Origin: Bacteroidota bacterium
GTDB lineage: Bacteria; Bacteroidota; Bacteroidia; NS11-12g; UBA9320
Assembly (NCBI GenBank): GCA_002746305.1
Contig: NVWV01000006.1
Span: 124,001 to 188,000 of the forward strand
DNA length: 64,000 nucleotides
Reading direction: 5' to 3'
Position 1 is the first letter of the stretch; each line of letters opens with the position of its first letter. Shown here one piece after another: positions 8,612 to 18,604 of this stretch. The notes below the pieces were generated by a model. The model was given only the letters and a program-made list of their open reading frames with translations, did no database searches and had not been told where the DNA came from. The position numbers and the translations under genes are program-made.

Positions 8612-9829
8612 ATGAACCTCATTCTCAAAAACATCAAACAACTCATCGGAATAACTGAGAATTCTGATGTAATAAAAAAAGGAACTGCACAGGGCGAAGT
8701 CACGACCTTGGACAATGCTTACCTTATTATCAGAGATAATATTATTGAGTCTTTTGGTCCTATGAGCGAATGTCCAGAAGTAAGTATGGATAGCCATGAT
8801 TGCAGTAATAGACTTTTACTTCCTATGTATGTAGATTCACACTCACACTTGGTATTTGCTGAAAGTAGAAGTGGTGAAATGAAGATGCGTCTCCACGGTA
8901 AAACCTACCAAGAAATTGCTGAAACTGGTGGAGGAATTCTAAACTCTGCGGCAAAACTTCATGCGATGAGTGAGCAACAATTATATGATGATGCTCAAGT
9001 CCGTCTAGAACAAGTCATTAAACAGGGTACAGGAGCAATTGAAATGAAAAGCGGATATGGACTAAGCATAGAGGATGAAATGAAGATGTTACGTGTTATA
9101 CGCGTCTTAAAATCCCTCTCCCCTATTCCTATTAAGTCTACTTTCTTAGGTGCTCATGCACTGCCTTTGGAATTCAAAGACAATAAAGATGCATATATGT
9201 ACTTGGTCTGTAATGAAATGCTACCACGCATAGCGGGCGAAGGATTGGCCGATTACATTGACATCTTCTGTGAAACAGGTTATTTTGACTTGAATGATCT
9301 CAAACAAATAATAGAAGCAGGAGATAAACATGGTTTAAAAGCTAAAGTGCATGTAAACCAATTTAGCACTTTTGGTGCCGTAAAACTTGCTTGTGAAATG
9401 GGAGCACTATCGGTGGACCACTTAGAGGTAATGAATGACGAAGACTATACTGCTCTTCAAAACTCAAATACCATTGCTACGGGACTACCTCTTTGTTCTC
9501 TATTCTTAGATATTCCATACACCCCGGGAAGACAATTGATTGATAAAAATATACCTTTGGCTATAGCGAGTGACTTCAACCCCGGTTCTGCACCAAGCAG
9601 TAATTTAAACTTGGCGTTTGGATTAGCCTGTAGCCAAATGAAGTTAACGCCTGAAGAAGCGTTTAACGCTTTAACCTACAACGCAGCTTTCGCGATGGAA
9701 GTACAAGATGAAGTAGGTAGCATACAAGTAGGGAAAAAAGCGAATCTAATTCTTACCAAACCAGCCAATGGACTAGAAGATATCCCGTACTGGTTTGGCG
9801 ATAATATGATTGAAAGTGTAATTGTTTAA
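8612..9829 (+). CDS. hutI: Imidazolonepropionase
   Basis: This 405-residue cytoplasmic amidohydrolase opens the ring of 4-imidazolone-5-propionate to N-formimino-glutamate, the third step of histidine degradation. Metal ligands are in the HSH motif at 77-79. Family motifs follow: RLHGKTYQEIAETGGGI (about 93-109), EMKSGYGL, FLGAHALP, and the later metal-site segments VHVNQF and SVDHLE. The final catalytic aspartate is in ASDFNPG. Length matches the family. hutH, hutU and hutG are not in the window. A weak -7-like TAtcATTG lies at 8579-8586. Its stop is one base from the stop of the convergent adhesin gene. Confidence 0.95.
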   Translation: MNLILKNIKQLIGITENSDVIKKGTAQGEVTTLDNAYLIIRDNIIESFGPMSECPEVSMDSHDCSNRLLLPMYVDSHSHLVFAESRSGEMKMRLHGKTYQEIAETGGGILNSAAKLHAMSEQQLYDDAQVRLEQVIKQGTGAIEMKSGYGLSIEDEMKMLRVIRVLKSLSPIPIKSTFLGAHALPLEFKDNKDAYMYLVCNEMLPRIAGEGLADYIDIFCETGYFDLNDLKQIIEAGDKHGLKAKVHVNQFSTFGAVKLACEMGALSVDHLEVMNDEDYTALQNSNTIATGLPLCSLFLDIPYTPGRQLIDKNIPLAIASDFNPGSAPSSNLNLAFGLACSQMKLTPEEAFNALTYNAAFAMEVQDEVGSIQVGKKANLILTKPANGLEDIPYWFGDNMIESVIV

Positions 9830-9830
9830 A

Positions 9831-12800
9831 TTAGTTTTTCAGAACCCGCAATAATTTCATCTGACCTTCTGTAAATACTTGTACAAAGTAAATTCCTGAT
9901 TTAAAATCAGATACATCTATCACAACCGATTTAGCATCTGGTTCAAAATTCTCTATTTCTTGACCCACGGAATTAAGGATTCTAATTTGGTCGATAACAT
10001 TATTAGCCCTCACATTTACCTGTGAGATTGCAGGATTTGGATATAAATCAACTTTAGTTGGTGTATTCAGTTGAACAACACGTTTTTCATGGTATTTAAA
10101 ATTACCATCGTAGTCAACTTGCTTTAATCTGTAATAGTTTAAGCCCAATTGTGGGTTAAAATGTACTGCCTTATACAATTGAATCTCATTGGTTGTCCCA
10201 TTGCCCTTAACTGTAGTAAAAGGCTGAAAGTCTTCACCATTTGTACTGTGCTCCAATTCAAAATAATCGTTATTAAGTTCAGAAGCTGTATTCCAAGTTA
10301 GATCTACCAAACCAGATTTGTTCAAGACAACATCAAATTCAACTAAATCTACGGGTAAATAGTTATAGGCTCCACCAAGTGATCCAAATGTAAAGGGACT
10401 AAAAGAACTTACTAAACTTGAAGTAACACTCCCTATTACATAACCTTGTACGGCAAGACTTCCTGCGTTTTCCCATGCTGATCCATTCCATCTTGCAACT
10501 GCTAAATCAGAATTTGCTGAATCAATTCCAGAAGCCGACCTATTTTCCCAATATAACTCAACAGTAACGTTTGATGATCCTGCATTTCTGTCACACGTCC
10601 AATATTCTACCTTACTAACATTATTCAATACAGGACTTGGAGAAGTCGCCATTGTCAGAGTATCCGTGTACGGATCCGAGTAAAACTGTGCAATGAATTC
10701 ATCGGTACTAACAGATGGTGCACTTATTCCTAATCGGGCCCATTTCACTGAATCTCCTAAAGGAAAAACAAAAGCGTCGTCGCCTACTTTCTTCATTGGA
10801 CCAACAACATAACTTGTATCGTTCCCTGCACTAGAAGTTGCGTTATCTGCTATTATTAAAAGGTTTGTATTATCGGTAACAAATTGACCTCCTGTCATCT
10901 CTAAATTCCCAACAACTGTTACAGGAATTAACAATGTCGTTTGAGCTCCACTAGTCTTTCCTGATGTTAATTGTTGTACAAACAAACTTCCTGCTGAACC
11001 AGAAATAGTTCCTGCTTCTGATCCTGCAAATTCTAATGTTGACCCACTTGTATCCAATGTGCCATCAACAACTAAATCAGAATAAATTTTAATGTCGTTA
11101 TTCATTTTCAGTAGGGTTCCGTTTTCAATTTCGAGGTCTTCAAAATTATTCGTACCAACTCCATCTATAGAAACCGTATCCCCAGTAAAGATAAAGTTAG
11201 ACGTCTGCCCTTCTAAACTTCCATTGTTTACTAAATTTCCCTCTATATAATAAGTTGTAGAAGATCCTGCATAAAGGGTAGCTCCACTCAGTATTTGCAG
11301 ATCACCGGTAACATTCCAAGCACTTGAATTAGTCGCCGTTACACCTGACGAATGAGTATTGGAAATAACAAGTTTGCCAAAATTTGGAGTTAATCCACTT
11401 AATGTAATTGGAGCTGTTCCTGCAAGTTCTACTTCTCCCGTACTACTAAAAGTATCGCCAACAAAACTCAAAGTTCCACCAGAAGAAAAAGGTGCTCCTG
11501 GGGTGAATAATAATTTTCCTGAGGAATACACTTCACCATTGTTGTTAAAATTTCCATAAAATGTGTGTGTTAATGCCCCTCCATCAAATTTTGCTCCTGA
11601 AGCAATGTTCATTGCAGTATAAACCGTCCAAGGCACAGAAGGCGTAATACCTGCCGTATTATTAATATTTACAGTAGCAAAAGTAGGACTTGAAGTTGAA
11701 GTTATAATTGGCTCAAATGTTCCGTTAAAATTAATTACTCCAGTACTAGAGCTGGTAATAGCACTATGCAATGAAATATTCTGAACCCGTGTTCCTGTAA
11801 AAGTTGATGTCCCGTTAGAGATTAAACTTCCGTTGTTTGTTAAATCACCATCCAGCGTCGTAGTATTACTGCCCAAGTCTAGTGTTCCATTGGATCCAAT
11901 ATACATATTGCCTTCCATAGTAATTGCACCAGAACTAACAGTATAACTACCTCCTATCACTGATAGGTTATTTAATGTTGAAGTTCCTGTTAGTGTCTTT
12001 GATATTCCTTTTAAAGATAGGGTACTTGAACCCGGATCAATAGTTCCACTGTTTGAGAAATTACCATATAAATTAATTGTAGAAGTATCAGGACTAAATA
12101 ATGTTGAACCGTTTATTGATAAATCCCCAATAATTGTAATTCCACGATTCAATGTCTTCGCATTGGGATTACCATTACTCAATACCAAATTCCCATAGGT
12201 AATTGGCAAAATTTCTTGTACCACAGAACCATCATAGTTGACCGTACTATGGGTATCAAGACTTACGGTTAAAAAATTACTTGGAAAATTTGAAGTCCCT
12301 CCAATTAAAATTGTCGCATTCGAATCGATAATTAAGTTTCCTCCTTCCGATGTTCTACTTGCAGTATATACATCTAGGTCAAAAGTACCTGAGACAATTT
12401 CAACAGAAGATTCTATATTCAAGTTGCCTGTTAGGCTTAATATACCAGCTGATTTATTTATTTTTAGGTTGTTAAAGGTATTTCCATCCACAGTTTGATT
12501 AGACGCTCCGTCAAACGTTACGGTACCCCCAGATGTTTGAAAAATACCATTGTTGAGCCAATCACCTGCCACCTGTACTTGAGAATTAAATTCAATAACT
12601 TCAGTTGAAGCACCAATAGTCACATCACCATTTATATCAGCCGAATCCAACAGAACTAACTCACCGCCTGTAAGTGTAATTAAATTATTTAAAACTTCGA
12701 TAGGAGATTCTACAGTGGCTCGAGCTGAAGGTTTATTGATAGATAAATTATAGTACGTAACAGGTGCAATATTCTGTGCAACTGATCCAGTATAGGTAAT

Positions 12801-15800
12801 TGTTCCAATACCTGGTGTAAACGTACCTAAACAATAATCGAAATCATGACCTAAATTGAGATTACCAGAACCTGTGAAAGTTAATTTGCCAGTTCCTGCG
12901 AGTACAATGTCGTAATTAATATTAGCTAGTCCACCATCGACTATTAATTCTATATCATGAGAACTAATCCCATCACTAAAAGTTAGAGTGGTTCCAATTG
13001 TTAATGTATCGTCTCCAACATCCAAGGTATGTGATTGGTTAGTTGACCAATTCCCTCTAACACTTCCGTCTATAGTTAAGTTTCCTCCATTCAAAGTAAC
13101 CGTAGCTGCTTTTGTATCTGCAAATCGAAGTACGTTAACTCGTTCTACAGTGCTTATAGTTGGTTGGTTCACAAATAAGGTATCTCCAATTCGAGCCACA
13201 TCCGTAGAATCAGGGACCCTACTACTCATTGAAGCACCAGATACGGTTGTCCAATTTGCAGCATTATCCCATGCTGAACTAATTGAGCCATTCCAGCGTA
13301 CAATATTTCTTGCACCTGACATCATAAAATTTCCAATGGTATTGGTAATACCAATAAGTTCTACATAATTGGCACTCAGATTTCTAGTAGTATATCCTAA
13401 ACTATCCCAAATAGTTCCTGAATTGTACTTGTAAATAGCTAGACCTGGTTCAACAAATGCATTAAGTTCATGATCTTCGTAATGTAGTCGCATGTCTACA
13501 CTTGTATAAGTGCCTGATGGAACATCGATAATATATTCCCTAGTAACTGATTCTACATAAGGATCGACGTTGATTACTTCACCCAACTTAACAGTAACTG
13601 AAACAGAGTTCATAGAAGATGGACTATTAAATGTTAGCCCGTTATTGGGTCCTTCAAAGTAATAGGTAGTTCCATTTGCGATTGCATGGTTATGAATGAT
13701 GGTACCAATAATTATACCATCTCCAGTTCGTGTAGATGTTGTAGTTATAGAATTATCTTCTGTATCTACAAAGCCTTGAGTCATAGCAATATTGGTTGCC
13801 GTTATATTATTTGACAATTGCACTTGCACATCACTTGACCCCTTATTTACCGTAAATGTATTAAATGTAGTTACACCGGACACAACAGCTGAGTTATCTC
13901 CTCTCAATTGAACGTCTGATGTTGAACTAGTAAAAGTTCCATTATTATTCCAATGTCTATAAAGACTGAGCGTATGCGAAGATGCATCAAGAGTAACTCC
14001 ACTGCTTATTGTAATATCATTGTTAACGGCCAAGGAGCCACTAAAAGTTTTGGTTCCGCCAGAAGTTAGGTCTAAATTATAGTATGTTTCCGCAGTTATT
14101 ATTTGATCTCCAATCTTATTGTATACTACTTTGTTCGGGACAGAATTAGTGGTCGTAAATGTTCCTGAATTGGCAAATGTATTTCCTATATTGAGTTGTG
14201 AATTTGCCGCTAACTCAAGTGTTTTTGAAGAATTGATAGAAACATCAAACAAACTAGCAGTACCACTTAAGTCTGATGCTCCATCGAAGGTAACATCTCC
14301 ACCAGATGCAGTAAAACTTGCAGTTATTGCAATACTAAAATCATCATTTATAGTTAAATCTCTTGCTGTGGTAACATTTCCAGTAATGGTTAATTTATCA
14401 AAAGTTATTGTTCCTGTTCCGTCAATATCCGAAGATGCTCCTGACACGGTTACGGCATCGTTAGACGCTGTAAAACTTCCATCAACAATTATATCTCCAG
14501 CTACATCAATGTAACCTGAATTTGTAACCGTCCCACTTGCCTCCAAGTCATAAAAATAAAAATCATCACCTGATATAGTTTTAGTGGTTCCGGTCATTTC
14601 AAATACTCCACCTGATTGGTGTGTAAAACTCCCTCCATTTAATGTCTTAGCATCACCGCCAACAGTGAAAATCGTGCCTGAAACACCCGTAATTCCTGAT
14701 GCAGCAAAAGAAACATTATAAAAATCGAAAGTACCGTCACCCGTTATTTGAGTATTACTACCTGTAAATTTAACTGTAGATGTTGAGCCTGAAAATGTCC
14801 CTTCATTATCTAAATCGCTTTTAAAGACATGGGAATAAGATGAGGCGTTTAAAGAACAATCCTCTTCTATAGATACATTCTGATTTACATTTAAACTTCC
14901 TCCAGCATTTGCAACGAGTGAAGTTGCATCTCCAATTTCCAAGATAAAATCGCCAGAAATGTTCATGGTACCAGAAGACAAGGTCTTTGTGACACTACCA
15001 GATGCTCCGCTTAACAATAAATTTCCGTATGATAAGTTCTTTACACTTTGATTATTACCGTCGTACTGAACAGTGCTAGAAGTTGCCAAAGTCACAGTTG
15101 TGAACCTATTCGGAAAATCTTCAGTTCCTCCAATATGCAATTCCGCATTGGCAGCAATTACAAATACTCCACCGTTAGATTCTCTATCGCACTCATATGC
15201 ATTCAAATCAAATATTCCCGCATCAATATAAACACGTCCACGTGTGGAACTTCCGTTATGTATATCTGGTAAATCGCTCGATAAGAATTTATCCGAACCA
15301 CCGCTAATTCTCAGAATTCCGTATTTATGATCTGAACTTACTAATTGTGTAACAGAGGCAGAAGCATAATTTACTTCACCTCGATCATTAATGTCAATAT
15401 TACCTATTGGATAATTCTTGGCAAACGTATCGGTATGAACTTCAATTACACCATCTCGTTCAACGTCTAAATCTGCCGAACCATAGACAGCGTAATTCGC
15501 TGTAGGATTTAAAACTCCATAGCAATCCAAATCCGAGTTTACGGTAATATCTGATGCAAGTGTTAAGGTTGTACTAGCATAAATGGTGAGGTCCTTAAAT
15601 GTCGTTGCTCCTGTTAATGTAACATTCTGACCTGCCAAAGCTATTCTCGAGGAATTTTTTGTGGCTGTATAAGAGCCATTATTGGTCCAATTACCTTGTA
15701 CAGTTATAAGCTTTGAAGAATTGTGTAAGATGGTTCCATTGGAACCTATAATAACATCCCCATAAACAATTAGCTTCTTAGAAATGGTTAAGGTAGATGC

Positions 15801-16073
15801 CTTCGTTCCATTTCCAATAGTTAATGATTTACACTTTAGGGTCCCAGAATTTAATTTGGGTTGGTTAGCTCCAGTAAAACTAGCGTCTCCAATAACAGCA
15901 TGAACGGTCGAGCTTGGCACCCCATTGGTCCAATTGCCAGACGTGGTCCAGTTTTTATTGGATGTACCTCTCCATGATGTCGATTGAGCAGCAACAAACA
16001 ATGGAAGTCCAACTGTAAAAAAAAGAAAAAGGGGAATAATACGTAGCCTGAGATTAGTAGTGTAGTTCATCAT
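9831..16073 (-). CDS. Giant T9SS-secreted repeat protein (putative adhesin)
   Basis: This 2080-residue protein has a signal peptide ending near AAQ (residue 30) and a C-terminal T9SS type A sorting domain (about the last 80 residues, with YPNP and GIYFVQV), so it should be exported through the outer membrane and attached or released. Between them lie at least thirteen copies of a beta-strand repeat of the form 'nnGtFt-stVtFdGs-QtI-gtTfyNLtinks', a likely beta-helix or beta-solenoid. Two N-cap-like WxG modules occur at W34 and W927, and two FDL-vY modules at F288 and F1231, showing an internal duplication. A domain of roughly 150 residues (from 'LPVDLVEF') that often precedes T9SS tails is present. 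Binding target unknown. Confidence 0.88.
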   Translation of the reverse strand: MMNYTTNLRLRIIPLFLFFTVGLPLFVAAQSTSWRGTSNKNWTTSGNWTNGVPSSTVHAVIGDASFTGANQPKLNSGTLKCKSLTIGNGTKASTLTISKKLIVYGDVIIGSNGTILHNSSKLITVQGNWTNNGSYTATKNSSRIALAGQNVTLTGATTFKDLTIYASTTLTLASDITVNSDLDCYGVLNPTANYAVYGSADLDVERDGVIEVHTDTFAKNYPIGNIDINDRGEVNYASASVTQLVSSDHKYGILRISGGSDKFLSSDLPDIHNGSSTRGRVYIDAGIFDLNAYECDRESNGGVFVIAANAELHIGGTEDFPNRFTTVTLATSSTVQYDGNNQSVKNLSYGNLLLSGASGSVTKTLSSGTMNISGDFILEIGDATSLVANAGGSLNVNQNVSIEEDCSLNASSYSHVFKSDLDNEGTFSGSTSTVKFTGSNTQITGDGTFDFYNVSFAASGITGVSGTIFTVGGDAKTLNGGSFTHQSGGVFEMTGTTKTISGDDFYFYDLEASGTVTNSGYIDVAGDIIVDGSFTASNDAVTVSGASSDIDGTGTITFDKLTITGNVTTARDLTINDDFSIAITASFTASGGDVTFDGASDLSGTASLFDVSINSSKTLELAANSQLNIGNTFANSGTFTTTNSVPNKVVYNKIGDQIITAETYYNLDLTSGGTKTFSGSLAVNNDITISSGVTLDASSHTLSLYRHWNNNGTFTSSTSDVQLRGDNSAVVSGVTTFNTFTVNKGSSDVQVQLSNNITATNIAMTQGFVDTEDNSITTTSTRTGDGIIIGTIIHNHAIANGTTYYFEGPNNGLTFNSPSSMNSVSVTVKLGEVINVDPYVESVTREYIIDVPSGTYTSVDMRLHYEDHELNAFVEPGLAIYKYNSGTIWDSLGYTTRNLSANYVELIGITNTIGNFMMSGARNIVRWNGSISSAWDNAANWTTVSGASMSSRVPDSTDVARIGDTLFVNQPTISTVERVNVLRFADTKAATVTLNGGNLTIDGSVRGNWSTNQSHTLDVGDDTLTIGTTLTFSDGISSHDIELIVDGGLANINYDIVLAGTGKLTFTGSGNLNLGHDFDYCLGTFTPGIGTITYTGSVAQNIAPVTYYNLSINKPSARATVESPIEVLNNLITLTGGELVLLDSADINGDVTIGASTEVIEFNSQVQVAGDWLNNGIFQTSGGTVTFDGASNQTVDGNTFNNLKINKSAGILSLTGNLNIESSVEIVSGTFDLDVYTASRTSEGGNLIIDSNATILIGGTSNFPSNFLTVSLDTHSTVNYDGSVVQEILPITYGNLVLSNGNPNAKTLNRGITIIGDLSINGSTLFSPDTSTINLYGNFSNSGTIDPGSSTLSLKGISKTLTGTSTLNNLSVIGGSYTVSSGAITMEGNMYIGSNGTLDLGSNTTTLDGDLTNNGSLISNGTSTFTGTRVQNISLHSAITSSSTGVINFNGTFEPIITSTSSPTFATVNINNTAGITPSVPWTVYTAMNIASGAKFDGGALTHTFYGNFNNNGEVYSSGKLLFTPGAPFSSGGTLSFVGDTFSSTGEVELAGTAPITLSGLTPNFGKLVISNTHSSGVTATNSSAWNVTGDLQILSGATLYAGSSTTYYIEGNLVNNGSLEGQTSNFIFTGDTVSIDGVGTNNFEDLEIENGTLLKMNNDIKIYSDLVVDGTLDTSGSTLEFAGSEAGTISGSAGSLFVQQLTSGKTSGAQTTLLIPVTVVGNLEMTGGQFVTDNTNLLIIADNATSSAGNDTSYVVGPMKKVGDDAFVFPLGDSVKWARLGISAPSVSTDEFIAQFYSDPYTDTLTMATSPSPVLNNVSKVEYWTCDRNAGSSNVTVELYWENRSASGIDSANSDLAVARWNGSAWENAGSLAVQGYVIGSVTSSLVSSFSPFTFGSLGGAYNYLPVDLVEFDVVLNKSGLVDLTWNTASELNNDYFELEHSTNGEDFQPFTTVKGNGTTNEIQLYKAVHFNPQLGLNYYRLKQVDYDGNFKYHEKRVVQLNTPTKVDLYPNPAISQVNVRANNVIDQIRILNSVGQEIENFEPDAKSVVIDVSDFKSGIYFVQVFTEGQMKLLRVLKN

Positions 16074-16149
16074 TTCGTAGTTAGTAGTTAGTAGTGTTTA
16101 AAAAGAACAAGCAAGCCTGTAAAGGACTCCCAAATTATTTTTATTCTGA

Positions 16150-16181
16150 CAAAAGTAGTAATAAATTAGGACATTACACAA
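16150..16181 (-). promoter_or_regulatory. Promoter of the giant T9SS adhesin gene
   Basis: Read on the minus strand, a -33 TTG (16181-16179) is followed after 21 bases by the -7 box TActTTTG (16157-16150). The ATG at 16073 is 76 bases downstream. The leader contains tandem TAGTTAG-like repeats. A perfect palindrome directly abuts the -33 element. Confidence 0.65.
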
Positions 16182-16205
16182 TTTCACCATTGAATAATGG
16201 TGAAA
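16182..16205. repeat. Perfect 10-bp inverted repeat between the PurF-like and adhesin genes
   Basis: TTTCACCATT (16182-16191), the four-base centre GAAT, then AATGGTGAAA (16196-16205) form a perfect hairpin. It lies 29 bases after the stop of the leftward PurF-like gene and directly beside the -33 element of the leftward adhesin gene. Without a following T-run it is a weak terminator, so an operator role is also possible. Confidence 0.65.
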
Positions 16206-16234
16206 CACTAATGACAAACAGTACGAAATAGCCC

Positions 16235-18124
16235 TTAATAGGCCCTTTTGTTGCTACCTTCCATATAGTAGACAAAACTTCTATTTACGACCTGATTTCC
16301 ACCAGGAGTTGGATAATTTCCTGAAAAATACCAATCACCTGTATGATTTGGACATGAAGAATGTAATCCTGCAATAGTTTGGTAAACAATCTCCACTTCG
16401 GCATTCATATCATTAGGAGTAACCAGTAATGCAATTTCACTTTCTATTTCTGCATCTGTAAATCGATCATAGAGCATTTTAACCTTATTTTCCATTTGGG
16501 ATACAGGTTTTTCAAGTTCTGCTTTACAAGCCTCATATACCGTATTTAAAAAACTAGACTCATCGTTCTTTTCCAATAGGCTCTTTACCGCTTGGAAAGA
16601 GATAAATTCATTCATCCTACTCATATCAATTCCATAACAATCTGGATATTTGATGATAGGAGCAGATGAAGCAACTATTATTTTTTTTGGTCCTAAGCGA
16701 TCTAGAATACGAAGAATACTCTTTTTTAAAGTTGTTCCTCTCACAATACTATCATCTACTACCACAAGAGTATCTGTAGGTTTCACTACCCCATAAGTCA
16801 CATCATAGCCATTCCCTACCAAATCATTTCTTCCGGCATCTTGTGCTATAAAAGTTCTAATCTTAGCATCTTTTACCAAAAGCTTTTCCCGTCTAATCTT
16901 TACCGAAAGCAATTTATCTATTGCCTCTGGAGAAGGATTAGCTCCTAGTTTTAACAACTGCTCCCGTTTCCACTTATCCAGATATTTATAGATTCCATCT
17001 ATCAATCCATAATATGAAGTAGCAGCGGTATTTGGGATATAAGAAAATACCGTGGAACGAATATCGTAATCCAATCGTTTCAATATTTCTCGTGATATTT
17101 TCCTACCTAGCCTCTTTCTCTCTTCATGAATTTTACCATCACTTCCTCTTGAGAAATAGATGCGTTCAAAACTGCATGAGGTTCTATCCAATTGAGGTAA
17201 AATTTCCTTCTCTTCAAAATTTCCTTCTCGATCAATAATCAATGCAGAACCTGGGGTTACTTCTTTAATATCCTCCATCTGCAAATTAAATGCAGTTTGT
17301 ATGGCTGGCCTTTCACTAGCAACAACTAAAATTTCATCATTTGCCCAGTAATAGTTTGGACGAATCCCATTGGGATCACGCATTACGAATGCATTTCCAT
17401 CCCCAATTAAGCCTACCATATTATAACCTCCGTCAACACTTTTGAATGCATTCTTCAATACAATTTGAAGGTCCAGATTTTTTTTAATGAAATCCGCGAT
17501 TTCAAGACTATCCATTCCTTGCTCCTTGCAATTATGATATAGTCGTGCATTTTCCTCATCCAAAAAATGTCCGATCTTTTCGAGCATCGTAACATTATCA
17601 CTTATCTCTTTGGGATGCTGTCCCAAATCTATTAGTTGTTGATACATCTCCTGCACATTGGTCACATTATAGTTACCCGCAAGAACCAAATTCCTACTCA
17701 TCCAATTATTCTGACGCAGAAATGGATGAATATTCTCTATACTATTTTTACCGTGAGTTGCATACCTCAAATGCCCAAGAAGTAATTCCCCTGCATAAGC
17801 GTAATTTCTCTTTAGCCATTTAGTATCTTGTACTTTCTCTGGATCCAGATTTGCATACTTTTTATAAATTCTATCAAAAAGTGTAGAGACGGCTCCAGAG
17901 CCCTTTGCTCTCTCTCTAGCAATATATCTATGACCCAATTGAGGGTCTAGTTTAATCACTGCTAATCCTGAACCATCTTGACCTCTGTTGAGCTGCTTAT
18001 TCATAAGTAGCTGCAATTTTTTTAGTCCGTATAGTTCTGTGCCATATTTTTCGCGGTAATATTTAAGTGGCTTTCTTAGTCTAACTAAGGCCACACCACA
18101 CTCGTGTTTTATTGGATCGCTCAT
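16235..18124 (-). CDS. purF: Amidophosphoribosyltransferase-family glutamine amidotransferase (PurF-like)
   Basis: This 629-residue cytoplasmic enzyme belongs to the long PurF-like group found in Bacteroidota. The start at 18124 gives MSDPIKHECGVAL, so a short propeptide precedes the N-terminal nucleophile Cys9 of the class II glutaminase. Glutaminase motifs NRGQDGSG and GHLRYATHG are present. The phosphoribosyltransferase half has the PRPP loop VVVDDSIVRGTT, with its Asp pair at about 457-458. Known PurF makes phosphoribosylamine from PRPP and glutamine, the first step of purine synthesis. It is about 130 residues longer than classical PurF. An in-frame upstream TTG at 18145 falls inside the -7 box and was rejected. 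Whether this is the only PurF cannot be seen here. Confidence 0.85.
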   Translation of the reverse strand: MSDPIKHECGVALVRLRKPLKYYREKYGTELYGLKKLQLLMNKQLNRGQDGSGLAVIKLDPQLGHRYIARERAKGSGAVSTLFDRIYKKYANLDPEKVQDTKWLKRNYAYAGELLLGHLRYATHGKNSIENIHPFLRQNNWMSRNLVLAGNYNVTNVQEMYQQLIDLGQHPKEISDNVTMLEKIGHFLDEENARLYHNCKEQGMDSLEIADFIKKNLDLQIVLKNAFKSVDGGYNMVGLIGDGNAFVMRDPNGIRPNYYWANDEILVVASERPAIQTAFNLQMEDIKEVTPGSALIIDREGNFEEKEILPQLDRTSCSFERIYFSRGSDGKIHEERKRLGRKISREILKRLDYDIRSTVFSYIPNTAATSYYGLIDGIYKYLDKWKREQLLKLGANPSPEAIDKLLSVKIRREKLLVKDAKIRTFIAQDAGRNDLVGNGYDVTYGVVKPTDTLVVVDDSIVRGTTLKKSILRILDRLGPKKIIVASSAPIIKYPDCYGIDMSRMNEFISFQAVKSLLEKNDESSFLNTVYEACKAELEKPVSQMENKVKMLYDRFTDAEIESEIALLVTPNDMNAEVEIVYQTIAGLHSSCPNHTGDWYFSGNYPTPGGNQVVNRSFVYYMEGSNKRAY

Positions 18125-18142
18125 GTACTGAGTTTGAGCAAA

Positions 18143-18150
18143 CAAATGTA
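18143..18150 (-). promoter_or_regulatory. -7 box of the PurF-like gene
   Basis: On the minus strand 18150-18143 reads TAcaTTTG, 18 bases before the ATG at 18124. It abuts the oppositely directed -7 box of aroQ with no base between. Confidence 0.65.
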
Positions 18151-18158
18151 TAACTTTG
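18151..18158 (+). promoter_or_regulatory. -7 box of aroQ
   Basis: TAacTTTG, 23 bases before the TTG start at 18182. It directly follows the -7 box of the divergent PurF-like gene, so the two polymerase footprints must overlap. Confidence 0.65.
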
Positions 18159-18181
18159 AAGTGTCAAAAACATCGAGAAAG

Positions 18182-18604
18182 TTGAAAATACTAATCATTA
18201 ATGGACCCAATCTTAACCTACTTGGCAAGCGAGAACCTACTCTCTATGGAAAGCAGGGTTTTAAAGACTTCCTAAAGGAGGTTAGACACCAATTTTCAAC
18301 AGTTGCAATTGACTACTTTCAGAGTAATTTAGAGGGTGACCTTATCAATCGATTGCATGAAGCTGATAATGAAAATTACGAAGGGGTAGTTTTAAATGCA
18401 GGAGGCTATTCTCACACATCGGTGGCTCTTGCAGACGCTGTTGCTGCAATTCAAACTAAGGTAGTTGGGGTTCACATCTCAAACATATACCAAAGAGAAC
18501 AAGAACGTCATAAAGAACTTCTTTCTCAATATCTGGAAGGCGGAATATTTGGATTTGGAATGCAAGGATACACCTTGGCCATTCAATCACTTATAAATCA
18601 GTGA
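18182..18604 (+). CDS. aroQ: 3-dehydroquinate dehydratase, type II
   Basis: This 140-residue enzyme dehydrates 3-dehydroquinate to 3-dehydroshikimate in the shikimate pathway, as a cytoplasmic dodecamer. All type II motifs are visible: the N-terminal GPNLNLLGKREPTLYG (about 9-24, with the catalytic Tyr and the lid Arg), YFQSNLEGDLI, VLNAGGYSHTSVAL, and VGVHISNIYQRE with its His. The TTG at 18182 is the likely start because it gives the family's usual MKILIINGPN beginning and lies downstream of a -7 box. The 3' end overlaps the convergent glycosyltransferase by 14 bases. Confidence 0.93.
   Translation: MKILIINGPNLNLLGKREPTLYGKQGFKDFLKEVRHQFSTVAIDYFQSNLEGDLINRLHEADNENYEGVVLNAGGYSHTSVALADAVAAIQTKVVGVHISNIYQREQERHKELLSQYLEGGIFGFGMQGYTLAIQSLINQ

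Noticed and set aside
12988..14514. Long rightward open frames (about 126 and 131 codons) antisense to the giant adhesin
   Set aside because: They arise from the low-complexity, stop-poor repeat coding of the adhesin on the other strand; they have no promoter, no recognisable domain and biased composition.
9831..16073. CRISPR-like or DNA-level direct repeats in the adhesin gene
   Set aside because: The repetition is at protein level with varied codons; there are no identical spaced DNA repeats.
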